DNA of 64,000 bases from Fodinicola acaciae (GCF_010993745.1 NZ_WOTN01000003.1:930001-994000), one strand, 5' to 3'. Counted from the first letter of the stretch, positions 42,923 through 52,171 are shown. The notes: a model not told the origin generated them from the sequence alone. Numbers and translations: made by a program.

Positions 42923-43631
42923 AGTTCGAGTTCATCGCGGATCAGGCCTACGAGAAAGCGTTTCCGGTGGATTAGATGTGCCGGATGCTCGAAGTGTCCC
43001 GGGCGGGTTACTACAAGTGGCGCAAGCGTCGCCCGTCGAAGCGGGACCGGGACGACTCGGTGCTGGAAACGAGGATCACGGTGCTGTTTGCGCTGCATAA
43101 GCGCCGGTACGGGATCCGGCGCATCCACGCCGAACTGGCGCGCGCCGATGTGCGGATCTCCCGCAAGCGGGTACGGCGGCTGATGCGCAAGCCGGGGCTC
43201 AAATCTATGCATCCGCGGCCGCACCGGCGGACAACCGTGCAGGCAGCTGAGCCGAGCACCCTGGTTGACCTGGTCGGACGCCAGTTCAGCCCGGCGGCGC
43301 CGGACATGGTGTGGTACGGCGACATCACCTACGTCAAGACCTGGAACGGGTGGGCCTACATCGCCTCGGTGATCGACGGATACTCCCGCAAGGTGGTCGG
43401 CTAGGCGATCGAGAACCACATGCGTACCGAGCTGGTCACGGCCGCCCTGGCGATGGCGATCGCGCAGCGACAGCCACCGGACGGAGTGATATTCCACGCC
43501 GACCGCGGCAGTCAGTACACCAGCCGAGAATTCGTCGACTTCTGCCAGAAGAATGGTGTCCGAAACTCGGTCGGAAAGACCGGGATCTGCTACGACAACG
43601 CGGCCGCGGAATCTTTCTGGGCAACGTTGAA
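42919..43631 (+). pseudogene. IS3-family OrfB with two internal stops, truncated
   Basis: Sequence from VKFEFIADQAYEKAFPVD is interrupted by TAG at 42973-42975. It continues MCRMLEVSRAGYYKWRKRR, RRYGIRRIHAEL, MVWYGDITYVKTWNGWAY, is interrupted by TAG at 43402-43404, then shows HADRGSQYTSREF and NAAAESFWATLK. Two nonsense codons and the missing 3' end make it inactive. Confidence 0.9.
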
Positions 43632-43634
43632 AAA

Positions 43635-43988
43635 TATTGATGACTGTCCACACGTAACCGGCTGTCCGTGGGCGGTTTATCTCAACGACCCGCCGGCGAG
43701 ACGGCTGGCGGTACGTCACCCGAGGCCGGACAATGTGGCGCAGAGCAGTTTCGCGCGGCGACGGGTCGAGATGCTCGGAATTGACCCTGTGTACCGCGGT
43801 CCCAAGCGTCAGCTAGCCACGCGTGTGCGTCGCCTCCGTCCACCACCGCCGATCACGGACGTCGATCTGCGTGCGGCCGAGCAGACGCAGTTGTTTTAGG
43901 CAGCCTCAGATCCGTTGTCTATCGTCCTGGTCAGCGATTGGTGCGGGCAATACCTAAGTTCGAGTGATAACTATAAAACGCGGGTCGA
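43635..43988. other. Tail of an unidentified gene beside the IS3 break
   Basis: In the plus frame continuing out of OrfB, 43635-43899 reads ARRLAVRHPRPDNVAQSSFA, RRRVEMLGIDPVYRGPKRQL and ATRVRRLRPPPPITDVDLRA, ending EQTQLF and a stop. It looks like a genuine protein C-terminus, so the IS3 3' end was replaced by the end of another gene. I do not recognise it. From 43900 to 43988 nothing is seen. Confidence 0.45.
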
Positions 43989-45149
43989 TTATTCGACCGA
44001 TTCAGTTCGCGTATGCCCCTCGGGGTGGCGGAGCCACGCACCGAGCGCTTGGACTGCGGCCGATGTTGAGTCGAAGAGGCGCTGCCGAAATGGTTGGCGC
44101 AATCTTCCTGACCCCAGGCCGGAGGCACGTACGATTCGGGCGAGGACTGCACACTGCCGATCAGGCAGCGGGAATCGCCCGTGCTGGCGTCGCAATATCT
44201 CTCGAGCCGCGTACCCATCGCCCGACTGGATCGTCTCCTCGGTGACCTGGGTGAGCACCTGGTCGGCTGCCTTAGTGTCGACTGTCGCGGCGAGCGTCGC
44301 TACCGATATTCCGAGTTGGGCGCGGAAGAAGGCGTAGCCAGGCTCGGGTTGACGCTCGACGAATCTCGTGACCATCGCGTTGATAGCGGGATACCTCGCC
44401 ACGTTATCCGGATCAGCGCATATGACCGTGAGGCAGGAGGCGACCTGGATTTCCCACGGCTGCAGTGGAGTGCTGTCGGCGAGTGCCGCCCGCGCGCCCG
44501 CAAGGTCGCCCTTGATGCACCGAGCAAGGATGGTAGCCTGCCGGCCCTCCATGAGGTGCGTGCCTATTCCGCGATGAGCGTCGGCGTGGCTGACCGCATC
44601 GTCCCAACGTCCGGCGAGCGCCAAGGCTCGGACGCCGTCGCCGACAAGGTGCAGCCACACCCATTCACGGAGCTTGTGATGCTCAGCGCGGGTGCCCGCG
44701 AGATCAGCCAGCGGCAGGATCTGTTCATCGACGACCGCGTCGGCGTTCGATCTGACTGCCCGGTACATCTCGGTGAGAAGCTGGAGGGCGTGGTCTGCGT
44801 GGTGAGCTCGAAGCTGGAGCCGAGCCAGGTTGAGTACGGGTTCGAGCATATGGCGGGCCTGGAGGACGGTGAGCGGGTGTGCGCCGGCGCGATAGAGGTT
44901 GATGTGTTGCCAGCACAGGCGACGAGCCAGATCGGGCAGACCGCAGTCGCTGGCGATGAGCGCGGCCTTGTTCAGGGCGTGCGTGCCTTCGGCCAATACG
45001 TCTGCGCCGGGTCGTCCAGCGGCTTGGGCTATGTCGGCGATCTCGTGAACTCGTCGCGGTAGCGATGGGCAGAACGGTCGGGGCCGGCCGAGCAGCGGGA
45101 AGCGGCGAAGTACGGCGGTGAGCGCAGGTGATGCGGTCGTGGCGTGCAC
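43989..45149 (-). CDS. Helical-repeat protein associated with thiopeptide-type biosynthesis gene
   Basis: GTG 45149 lies 2 bp after the SpaB_C gene and gives 386 residues. The in-frame extension upstream is Arg-rich and rejected. The protein is all-helical with repeated pairs: GTHALNKAALIASDCGLPDL, RHMLEPVLNLARLQLRAH, ALQLLTEMYRAVRS, WDDAVSHADAHRGIG. This suggests a TPR-like solenoid without catalytic motifs. Such proteins recur next to stand-alone SpaB_C proteins in actinomycete RiPP-like loci. It is the last gene of the minus-strand series that begins in the conjugative module. Confidence 0.65.
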   Translation of the reverse strand: MHATTASPALTAVLRRFPLLGRPRPFCPSLPRRVHEIADIAQAAGRPGADVLAEGTHALNKAALIASDCGLPDLARRLCWQHINLYRAGAHPLTVLQARHMLEPVLNLARLQLRAHHADHALQLLTEMYRAVRSNADAVVDEQILPLADLAGTRAEHHKLREWVWLHLVGDGVRALALAGRWDDAVSHADAHRGIGTHLMEGRQATILARCIKGDLAGARAALADSTPLQPWEIQVASCLTVICADPDNVARYPAINAMVTRFVERQPEPGYAFFRAQLGISVATLAATVDTKAADQVLTQVTEETIQSGDGYAAREILRRQHGRFPLPDRQCAVLARIVRASGLGSGRLRQPFRQRLFDSTSAAVQALGAWLRHPEGHTRTESVE

Positions 45150-45151
45150 GG

Positions 45152-46132
45152 TCAGCTCCGGGGCAGCAGTGCAGCGGTCGCCGCGCGCGCCAGAATGCCT
45201 TGGCTCTGCGCCGACAAACCGAGTCGGTTCCAATGGAAGATCACCACTTGGGTGAGAATCGCTCGTAGGCCGCGGCTGAGTCGGCCGTCCGCGGCGTCGC
45301 GGCCAAGCTGTCGACCGGCGGTCTGCCAGGACGCGAGCCACGACGCCGCGTGCGCGGCCGGTCCGCTGGGTACGAGCAGCTCGCTGTCGGCCAGGTTGGG
45401 AATCGACAGGAGCAGACACACGTCGTCGGCCAACCGGTTGACGCGCGCGGTGTCGGTGGGTGCGGGACGCAAGTGGGCGACCCGGTCGAATACGTCTGCG
45501 CACTCGAACGTGTCGAGGTTGGCGGTGCGCATGAGCCCGCCAAGCAGCAGGAGGGATATTTCGCGGCGGCCGAGGGCAGGATTGTCCTGGCGGAGATATT
45601 CCAGTACGCCAAGGCTATCGGCGCAAAACAGGTCGTGGACGGTCTGCATTCCTGTCGCGCCGCCGAATGCGGCGGTCTCTGCTTCGTACACCGTCGGCCA
45701 CCACCGCTCGATCGCACCGGCACCCACCCACTCATTGAGGACCTTGTTGACTGCGGCGGTATCGGCGCTGAGCAGGCGCAGCCGCCAGCAGGGATGCTTG
45801 CGAAGAAACCACCATCCTGTGACAGCCCCGGCAGCTCGGAGCCGGTCCAGCGATGGACCGATCGTCTCCGTACCGACGGTCTCGGCGGTCGACCAGTCCG
45901 CGACGCGGACACGAACGTCGTACCAGGTGCGTTCGGCGCGGCGCTCCAGCGCCGCCAGACCGGCGGCCTGATAGGTGTGGACAGCGTCGGTGAGTTCGGC
46001 CGGATCCAGCGCGTGACCGGCCGCGACCGCAGCGGAGTCAGCGCCCGCAAGAATCGCCTGGATCGCCGCTGCGAGGTGAAGGGTGGTGATCGGCGTGGGG
46101 GTGGTCAGGTGATCAGCAAGCATGCGTCCCAT
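45152..46132 (-). CDS. Stand-alone SpaB_C (thiopeptide-type bacteriocin biosynthesis) protein
   Basis: The 326-residue protein starts MGRMLADHLTTPTPITTLHL. It contains WYDVRVRVADWSTAETVGTE, GWWFLRKHPCWRLRLLS and RWWPTVYEAETAAFGGATGM, with FCADSLGVLEYL later. These are hallmarks of the SpaB_C family. That domain carries out glutamate elimination in lanthipeptide and thiopeptide dehydratases, or pyridine formation in thiopeptides. No LanB glutamylation domain or precursor is nearby; the closest RiPP genes are more than 30 kb away. It follows a methyltransferase fragment whose end it overlaps by 28 nt. Confidence 0.82.
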   Translation of the reverse strand: MGRMLADHLTTPTPITTLHLAAAIQAILAGADSAAVAAGHALDPAELTDAVHTYQAAGLAALERRAERTWYDVRVRVADWSTAETVGTETIGPSLDRLRAAGAVTGWWFLRKHPCWRLRLLSADTAAVNKVLNEWVGAGAIERWWPTVYEAETAAFGGATGMQTVHDLFCADSLGVLEYLRQDNPALGRREISLLLLGGLMRTANLDTFECADVFDRVAHLRPAPTDTARVNRLADDVCLLLSIPNLADSELLVPSGPAAHAASWLASWQTAGRQLGRDAADGRLSRGLRAILTQVVIFHWNRLGLSAQSQGILARAATAALLPRS

Positions 46133-46449
46133 CCCGTGTGAGGCGGCGTGTTGGTGCGGGAGGGTGCTGGGTTGGGCCAGCGGCTCCACAGGTCGCGATT
46201 GTGGAAGGCGAGGCGCCCGATGCCGGCGCCCAGATCGATGATTCTGTTGCCGCTGACCTCGATCGACATGTCGCGCGCCAGTCCCGCCGGCGTGAAGTGG
46301 GCGCGGTCGCAGGCGTTGGTGCTCGTCGATGATTCTTGCCAGTTGTCGAGGACGAATGTGCGTTCGTCCTCGGTGAGGTCCCGGCCGAGGTTGATCAATT
46401 GGCATGCCTGAGCGTGTAGTCGCTCCTGTTGACGCGTCAATTTTCCCAT
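46105..46449 (-). pseudogene. N-terminal part of a NPPF-type SAM methyltransferase (C-terminus missing)
   Basis: ATG 46449 is preceded by GAGGAG. The frame reads MGKLTRQQERLHAQACQLIN, LTEDERTFVLDNWQESSTST, HFTPAGLARDMSIEV and RIIDLGAGIGRLAFHNRDLW, i.e. a DNA-methyltransferase-like N-terminus with SAM motif I (GAGIG). After SRW it turns into PNPAPSRTNTPP and stops, before the acidic SAM segment and the catalytic NPPF. Those missing parts are present at 12893-13486 on the same strand. The gene follows DUF3560, a usual neighbour of this methyltransferase type in actinomycete mobile elements. Confidence 0.75.
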
Positions 46450-46590
46450 TGAAAACTCCTCGTGCATGGTGGTCCGAATGAGCATCAAATTGACTGCGGA
46501 GTCCGACTACGACGCGTTTCGCTCCGTCCCCAGCTCTGGAGGAAAGATGGCCTTTCAACATCGAGCCAGATACCTCTGGCCGGTCCGCAC

Positions 46591-48144
46591 TCAGACGGGC
46601 TTGCTGGATTCGTTCGCGCTGGACGAGTGCGGCGAATAGTTGGGGAAGATGGCGAGCCATCGGTGGGTCTTGAAGGGGTACTCGGCGCCGTCTGTGAGTG
46701 TGATGGTGATCCAGGTACCGGCTTCGTGCCGATCGATCGGCTCGGATACGGCTGCGACCAGTCCGGTGATGGAGCGGTGGACGTACGAGTCTTGTGGGCC
46801 ACGTTCCCAGGACCCCTTGATGAGATCGCCCGGGCGTACGTCGGTGACCAGCCGCAGGGTTGGCTCGCTGGCAGGGATCCGCCAGTCCGCGTCCAGGTCG
46901 ACGATCGTGAGGGACACTCGAATGTCGGGAACGGGTTCGCCGGCCTCCAGCCGGCGGTAGACGGCCAGGTAGGTCGCGGCGAGGCTTCGTTGTGCGTCCA
47001 CGTCGAGGCGGTCGCGGTGCAACGCCGCAAGTTCGGCGTCCGGTGCAGTGAGGTCCAGGCCGTGTACGAGCCGTTGGGCGTATCGCATGTGCCGCAGCAG
47101 GTCGGTGTGGTCGCTGCTGCGGGAGTCGGCCTCGCGGTGCAGTTGACGCCAGGCCGCGACCTTTGTGGCCAGTTCGACCGGCCAGGGCTGGCCGTGCGGG
47201 GTGTCCCATTGTTGGCCATCTCGGCGCCGGCCGGTGATCTCGTCCATCGGCGCGGTGCGGGGCCCGCTGGTGCTGTTCAGGCTGAGGGTTTTCTTGTTGA
47301 CTCTGGTGACGGCGTACCAGCGATGGAGGACCCGTACGTGGTCGCCTGGGGTGAAGTGTGCGGGTGTCCAGGCAACGAATGTGCCGTCGCTGGCCATCTG
47401 CGCGAGTTTGTCCCGCTGGTGGCCGATGTCGTCGGCCAGCCGGTCAATCTCCCGCTGCGCTTTTTGCTGTCCCGGCGAGCCGTCGGCGCATTGATCACGG
47501 TAACGCTGAATTTTGCGTTGCTCGGCTTCCAGTTTGTCGATCCGTCGCATGATCGCCGGCCCGCTGGCTTTGGCTGCTTCGTTGGCGGCGGCGCCTTCGG
47601 CGCGCTGGCTTAAGTGTGCGGCGTACGCGGCTTCGTCCCAGCCGCGACGGTCGCCAGCATTGATACGTTCCTGGTCGCGGCGCGATCGTCGTTCGGAATG
47701 GTGACCGACCTGTGTTGGCTGGCCGAGGGGACGTAGATCGGCGATCGCTTGGGCACGCGCGTGGCTGCGCGCGCTTCGGTAGGCGGCGCGGTCCGCGCGC
47801 TCGGCCAGCCGCTCGACGCGGGCGTCGACTCTGGCGGCGCGGTCGGCTTCGCGTTCGGCTGCCGACCGCCACGTGTTGTCGATTTCGATCTCGACGCGGT
47901 GGCCTACGGCGCGCAGCGCGTCCGCGAGGCCCTGGATGGCGGGCTGGTTGGCGTCCTTGTCGCGGCTGCCCCGGATGAATATTCCGACGGAGCGTCGATA
48001 CGTGAATCCGTGTTGGTAGGCCAATTCGAGAACACCATCGCCTTTGCTGGACCCGTGGATGAGGGTGCCGTCGGCGTGCGTATGGGTGATGACGATCGTT
48101 GACGCGGATTCGGAGGCATTGTCACGGTGCGGATGGGTGGACAT
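46591..48144 (-). CDS. DUF3560 domain protein of the mobile element
   Basis: I start at ATG 48144 (MSTHPHRDNASESAS); the longer frame adds a Pro-rich non-coding-like extension. The 517-residue protein has a DUF3560 N-terminal half: GSSKGDGVLELAYQHGFTYR and SVGIFIRGSRDKDA, followed by a long Arg/Ala-rich coiled coil (RAARVDARVERLAERADRAA) and EAEQRKIQRYRDQC. The C-terminal part contains small beta segments (DHVRVLHRWYAVTRVNKKTL) and EWRIPASEPTL-like strands. DUF3560 proteins accompany plasmids and integrative elements of actinomycetes; function unknown. Confidence 0.78.
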   Translation of the reverse strand: MSTHPHRDNASESASTIVITHTHADGTLIHGSSKGDGVLELAYQHGFTYRRSVGIFIRGSRDKDANQPAIQGLADALRAVGHRVEIEIDNTWRSAAEREADRAARVDARVERLAERADRAAYRSARSHARAQAIADLRPLGQPTQVGHHSERRSRRDQERINAGDRRGWDEAAYAAHLSQRAEGAAANEAAKASGPAIMRRIDKLEAEQRKIQRYRDQCADGSPGQQKAQREIDRLADDIGHQRDKLAQMASDGTFVAWTPAHFTPGDHVRVLHRWYAVTRVNKKTLSLNSTSGPRTAPMDEITGRRRDGQQWDTPHGQPWPVELATKVAAWRQLHREADSRSSDHTDLLRHMRYAQRLVHGLDLTAPDAELAALHRDRLDVDAQRSLAATYLAVYRRLEAGEPVPDIRVSLTIVDLDADWRIPASEPTLRLVTDVRPGDLIKGSWERGPQDSYVHRSITGLVAAVSEPIDRHEAGTWITITLTDGAEYPFKTHRWLAIFPNYSPHSSSANESSKPV

Positions 48145-48199
48145 TGGCCTTCTCTTTTCTGGGAATACTCCGGATTGGCGGGTCGATGGGCGCGGTTGT

Positions 48200-48685
48200 T
48201 CAGCTGTCCGGCCGGATGTGTTGGGGTCGTCGGCGGGGTCGGCCGGCGTTGGCGGCAAAGGAGCGCCAGTCGGCGTACGCCCAGACGGTGCCGCGCCGCC
48301 AGCACCGACCGGCCCGGCCGTTTGGCGTCGGTTCGTGGTCTTGTTCAGCAAGCGCAAGTAGGCCGGGCGGAAGGCAGCGGTGGGTTCGGTAATGGAGGAT
48401 GCGAGCGACGGCGGTGGCATCCAGGAGGTCGTCTGGGTCGCCGCTGCGGTCGACTGGCGTGAACCGGGAACGGTTGGCCGCCTGGTGGCCGCTCCACCAG
48501 GCGTCGGCAGCCACCGCGTCCCACCACCGCCGCGGACCCTCGCCCTCGATCGGGACCGGTTCGGGAAAGCCCGTGGTGTCGCGGCGTGCGTACCAGGAGG
48601 AGACGGTGCCGGGAACGACGCCGAACCGATCGGCCAGGCCGGTACGGTCGAGCAGCAGTCGGCCAGCGACCATTCTGTGGCTCAT
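48200..48685 (-). CDS. Helix-turn-helix DNA-binding protein
   Basis: ATG 48685 gives 161 residues. LADRFGVVPGTVSSWYAR near residue 20 is an AlpA/MerR-like HTH. A second similar segment follows (LLDATAVARILHYRT ... RAGRCWRRGTVWAYADWRSF), so the protein may contain two winged-helix-like modules. Proteins of this type act as excisionase-like or regulatory factors in integrative elements. It lies 55 bp upstream of the DUF3560 gene. The 290 bp between it and the DUF2637 stop hold no supported gene. Confidence 0.68.
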   Translation of the reverse strand: MSHRMVAGRLLLDRTGLADRFGVVPGTVSSWYARRDTTGFPEPVPIEGEGPRRWWDAVAADAWWSGHQAANRSRFTPVDRSGDPDDLLDATAVARILHYRTHRCLPPGLLALAEQDHEPTPNGRAGRCWRRGTVWAYADWRSFAANAGRPRRRPQHIRPDS

Positions 48686-48972
48686 CACGGCCTCCATCGG
48701 AGGATCGACGGGATTTGGTGGTCGGAGTAGAGGCAGCCGGGGTGGAGGTCGTGCGGGGTGGGCTCGTAGGCTGGCTGCTACGACCGCGCGTTAACGGCTT
48801 TCCGTTCCGGTTGCCGGGTGGGCGCGCGGTCGAGGTGGCCGGCGGCGGTTTGCGGCGTCCCTCGGGGCGTTTCCGTCGTCGGCTGCCGACCACCTCAGGC
48901 GTTCCGACTCGCCTCTGTTTGTTCATGTCCTGATGCGGTCCCGGATACAGCCTTCTCGGCGGAGTCCGAGGT

Positions 48973-49923
48973 TCAGGCCGTGCGGGCGTACCCAACCGGT
49001 TCCAGGTCGGGCTCCTGTGTCTGGTCGGACTCGGGGTCGGAGTGCTGGCGCAGGTGGGCGGGTAGCTGCATGAGAAGTTCGCGGCGTACGGCGCGGGCGT
49101 GGCTGCCGGCTGCGTCAGCGTCGTCGGCCATCTCCTGACCTGTGGGGACACGTCCGTGCGCGACGGTCCGCCAGAAGAAGACGGACATCCGGTCCTTCTT
49201 GATGATCTTTTCCTCAGCATCCGGTGTCGCGGGGTTGTTCGGGTCCACGGCGGCGTCATCGCTCGACGTTCCGGTGCGCTGCACGTCTGTGGCGACCGCC
49301 TTGATGTCGGCGCTGTCGGTGGCGCGCTGCTGTGCGGTCACGAGGCCGCGCAGGTGAGCGATGCCAGCAAGCATCAGCGGCGGGAGCGCGGCCGTGATCA
49401 TGGCGATCCACCACCGCAAATCCAGGATTCCCGCCGAGCCCGCTGGCAAGGTAAGAGCGTGGTACGCGGCGTTCGCCGCGATGCTGGCGGCCATCGCTGC
49501 GAGCGCGTACCCGCGGGCGAATCCGCGTACATGATCCGGCGCCGACTCGGTCGAGGCCGCACCGTTTTTCGATGGGTGCGGAGGCTGGCGCTGCCAAATG
49601 CGGATGGCCGTCACAAGAAAGACTTCCACTGCGATGGGCAGCAACCAGGCCAGCGGCACCTCAAAACTGAACAGCGGCAGCGCGCCTCTCATCCCAACCA
49701 TTTCGGCGAGGTGCGACCACGCGGCCCAGGACATCAGACCGGCGGTCAGGCCAACGGTGACGATGCCGGCGTCCGCCCACCGATCCCTGATTTTCCCTGT
49801 GTCGTCGCCAGCCTGGGAACGGCATTCGGCGGCGCGATGGGAATCGTGACGGGCAGGAGGTGCCGAATTGGTGTCGGGGATATCGGACGTGTGCGGGTCG
49901 TCGGTGGCGTGTGCGGTGTCCAC
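48973..49923 (-). CDS. DUF2637 membrane protein (conjugative-element transfer type)
   Basis: The 316-residue protein has about four membrane helices: ADAGIVTVGLTAGLMSWAAW, ALPLFSFEVPLAWLLPIAVE, YALAAMAASIAANAAYHALT and WWIAMITAALPPLMLAGIAH. The sequence SWAAWSHLAEMVG is characteristic of DUF2637 proteins, related to spread (Spd-like) proteins of actinomycete plasmids and integrative conjugative elements. The C-terminal cytoplasmic tail is acidic and includes a short helical DNA-binding-like part (GRVPTGQEMADDADAAGSHA). Expression is separated from the upstream gene by a 14-bp hairpin. Confidence 0.85.
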   Translation of the reverse strand: MDTAHATDDPHTSDIPDTNSAPPARHDSHRAAECRSQAGDDTGKIRDRWADAGIVTVGLTAGLMSWAAWSHLAEMVGMRGALPLFSFEVPLAWLLPIAVEVFLVTAIRIWQRQPPHPSKNGAASTESAPDHVRGFARGYALAAMAASIAANAAYHALTLPAGSAGILDLRWWIAMITAALPPLMLAGIAHLRGLVTAQQRATDSADIKAVATDVQRTGTSSDDAAVDPNNPATPDAEEKIIKKDRMSVFFWRTVAHGRVPTGQEMADDADAAGSHARAVRRELLMQLPAHLRQHSDPESDQTQEPDLEPVGYARTA

Positions 49924-50531
49924 GAGGGCTCCCTTTGTCGCAGGACCGCACCAAGGCGGTCAGGGTCGGCGGAATCGAGGGGCGGTGGCCTGACTCCCCC
50001 TCGTGGTCAGGCCACCGCCGGTCTCGCACACCGCAGCACTCGATTCCACGAACCCTTGACGCATCGTCCATTGCTCTCGCATTTCCCTGTCAGGGCAGGG
50101 GTTCTCCGATGCGGGACATCGGGACTGCATGGGCATGGCGCGAATGTGTCAGCCGTACGCGGCATGAGAAATTCGTGCGCTTGCGACCCGCAGCCTGCCG
50201 GCCGAGTGATTGGCGATCATTCCGTTGCCGGCGGGATGTCGTGGTTCCGGTATTGCGGTGGTGTCCGGTGAAGCGGGTTTGCGGTTCCCGTTTCGCCGTC
50301 GAGAAGAAACGTACCGACCCACACGCCGTGTGCCTAGAGGAAACCGAGGGTAATTATGTGCCACCACTGGTTGCACACGGTGACGTCTCGGACCCCTGCG
50401 CGAACAAAGGAATTCCTGGCTTCGACGATGTGCAATTCACAGCGGTACGTGATCACGACCGCGCCCCCTTCAACGCCGCCGCAGTCGAACCGGCTGCCTT
50501 TCAATTCCGAAACGCCGTTCAGGCGCAACCG
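49924..50531. other. Intergenic region upstream of the DUF2637 gene
   Basis: A perfect hairpin occupies 49981-50019. A minus-strand frame at 50334-50528 (64 aa, MRLNGVSELKGSRF...) begins 3 bp after the replication-relaxation stop. It has moderate GC bias at third positions and could be a small coupled gene, but no family supports it. The remaining 50020-50333 should contain the DUF2637 promoter. Confidence 0.4.
49981..50019. terminator. 14-bp perfect hairpin upstream of the DUF2637 gene
   Basis: GGCGGTGGCCTGAC (49981-49994) and GTCAGGCCACCGCC (50006-50019) flank an 11-nt loop, 57 bp before the DUF2637 start on the minus strand. It may terminate the replication-relaxation transcript or act as a leader attenuator. 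Confidence 0.6.
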
Positions 50532-51380
50532 CTAGGCCACTTGGTCAGGTTTAAACGACGTATTCCGCGCGGTCGGGAGATCGATGAGCCGCCGACGTGT
50601 GTCGGCAGCGGCGCCGCTGTCGACAATCCTCCAGACCGCGCCGGCAGCGCCCTCGCTCAGGCTCCCGATCGTGGTCGCCACGATCAACCCGTCCGGCACA
50701 CGATCACTGAATACGCGATGCAGCGTGTTCTCTCGTGTCGGCGACGGCAGCCGGAACAAGACCGGGAAGTTCCACGGCGTGTCCACCAGGCGGAGATAAC
50801 CGGGCAGCTTGTCGGCCAGCTGGCGCATGCTTTCAGTGCCAGTGTCGTACTCAAGCCAGAACGGCGCGCGATGGCCGTCGGCGGACCAGATGCCGTGGCC
50901 GTCCGGGCGGGCGACGCCGCCGATCGCCGCGGTTGCTCGTCGTTCCGACCACCATCGCACCAGCGTTACCTCGGGTTCGGATCGCGCGTACGCGGCGAGC
51001 TGCACAAAGAATTCGTTGCAGCCCAGTAAATGATGGATCATCGGCGAGCTGGCCAGCCGATCGGTGCCTGCTCGTACAGCCGACGGCGCTGGTACCGGCC
51101 GGCCCGCGGTCTGAGCAACCAACGCAGCGCCCAACGGGCCGAGCGTCCACCTCCAGGATTGTGAGCCCGGCCGCACGTGGTATCGCCATCGATCCAACAA
51201 TCCGCGCCGATACAGCAGAACCAATCTCTTGCGCGCGCGGTGCGATGACGAAAACGCCAATGCCGTGATCTGTTCGGTGGTGAGTGTGCGATGTTCGTCC
51301 AGCACACCCAGCAGCCACCGATCCCGCCCGGTAATGCGAATCAGCTCATCAGCCAGCCGCCGCGGCGGATCCTCATGCAT
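50532..51380 (-). CDS. Replication-relaxation family protein
   Basis: The 282-residue protein starts MHEDPPRRLADELIRITGRD and has a winged-helix N-terminus (WLLGVLDEHRTLTTEQITAL, RARKRLVLLYRRGLLDRW). It continues with SSPMIHHLLGCNEFFVQLAA, WWSERRATAAIGG and the acidic strand FWLEYDTGTESM. This order is typical of the replication-relaxation family found on actinomycete plasmids and integrative elements and implicated in initiation or strand nicking. The D/E-rich strand followed by YLRLV resembles a restriction-endonuclease-like core. It is transcribed after the cargo block and before DUF2637. Confidence 0.82.
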   Translation of the reverse strand: MHEDPPRRLADELIRITGRDRWLLGVLDEHRTLTTEQITALAFSSSHRARKRLVLLYRRGLLDRWRYHVRPGSQSWRWTLGPLGAALVAQTAGRPVPAPSAVRAGTDRLASSPMIHHLLGCNEFFVQLAAYARSEPEVTLVRWWSERRATAAIGGVARPDGHGIWSADGHRAPFWLEYDTGTESMRQLADKLPGYLRLVDTPWNFPVLFRLPSPTRENTLHRVFSDRVPDGLIVATTIGSLSEGAAGAVWRIVDSGAAADTRRRLIDLPTARNTSFKPDQVA

Positions 51381-51495
51381 TCGGTCTCTCTCCCCTCAAT
51401 ACGTACGATCGAAATGGACAGCGATCGGCGCTTCGGTCACATGACGCCACCAACGAGGACGGAACGGCGCCGAGACGAGCACCAGTTACGGCCGA

Positions 51496-51525
51496 GAGCC
51501 GACTACCGGGACGGGTAGTCGGCTC
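51496..51525 (-). terminator. 12-bp perfect hairpin after the cargo gene block
   Basis: GAGCCGACTACC (51496-51507) and GGTAGTCGGCTC (51514-51525) flank the 6-nt loop GGGACG. It lies between the last small cargo gene (stop 51743) and the replication-relaxation start (51380), so it probably ends the cargo transcript. The rest of 51381-51742 contains one copy of the 13-bp repeat and no supported gene. Confidence 0.65.
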
Positions 51526-51742
51526 AGCATCCTTGTCATTCTGCCTCATCGGCAGATGTTCTATGGGGGCATAGAAATAGGAGCCACGGCCACGGAAAAT
51601 GGCGGGCTGGTGGGTGACAGGAAGACCAATGCCGCCGCGACTGCTTTGTGCAGGAGGGTGGCGCTCTCAGCGATATCCACTCAGCGTACGGACTTCGACG
51701 CCATCCGTCTCGCTCATCCGCTCGCGGATCGTCTTCACGACG

Positions 51743-52171
51743 TCAATTCCGATCACGGTCACGTACGGCGAAGACGAGGTCTCGCGCGTCGATCAGCCCG
51801 AGGCGCTCAGTTTCCCACAGGTCCCGCACGGCCTTTATTCCCATAATCGGTTGCACCTTGGGGTTGATGTCTTCATCCCGGAGGATCTTCGCCGCCTTGA
51901 GCAGCTCCGCTTCCGTGAAGGCGCGCGGCTCCGGCTTTGATCGTTCCGGAGCGGGGACCACCGTGACGACCGTCGTCCCGGAATGCTTCGGGCAGTAGTC
52001 CCGACCGCCGTTTCGCCCCTTGTAGACGCGCATGAACCCCCAGCCGGCCGCTGCCGCGTCTCGACGTGTCTCGGCGAGCGTGCGGTTTACGATGCCGGTG
52101 TACTTGGCGATGCAGACACCGTAGGTGCCGTCGTCGGAGTCGCAGAGCAGTTCCTGCCGCGTGACGTTCAT
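51743..52171 (-). CDS. Small cargo protein (142 aa) of the conjugative element
   Basis: ATG 52171 has AAGGAG 6-11 nt upstream. The product begins MNVTRQELLCDSDDGTYGVC with IAKYTGIVNRTLAETRRDAA. It then has WGFMRVYKGRNGGRDYCPKH, whose Cys/His residues could bind metal together with the earlier Cys pair. It ends with an acidic helical part (FTEAELLKAAKILRDEDINP). I recognise no family, though small Cys-containing proteins like this are common in actinophages and mobile elements. Its 5' leader is shared with the gene at 52794. Confidence 0.7.
   Translation of the reverse strand: MNVTRQELLCDSDDGTYGVCIAKYTGIVNRTLAETRRDAAAAGWGFMRVYKGRNGGRDYCPKHSGTTVVTVVPAPERSKPEPRAFTEAELLKAAKILRDEDINPKVQPIMGIKAVRDLWETERLGLIDARDLVFAVRDRDRN

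Larger units (their letters stand above)
42570..43634 (+). mobile_element. IS3-family element, decayed and missing its 3' end
   Basis: The left terminal repeat starts at 42570 (TGGAGGGGCCCCGCTT), matching the repeat of the remnant at 22254. OrfA is intact. OrfB has two in-frame TAG codons, and homology ends abruptly near 43634 in ATLK, so the last 90 or so codons and the right terminal repeat are absent. Confidence 0.85.

Noticed and set aside
48345-49259. 304-aa minus ORF overlapping the DUF2637 and HTH genes.
   Set aside because: Low-complexity Arg/Pro/Thr sequence in the wrong frame of two supported genes.
51373-51549. 58-aa minus-strand ORF overlapping the start of the replication-relaxation gene.
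   Set aside because: It would translate through the 12-bp terminator-like hairpin and has no clear ribosome-binding site.
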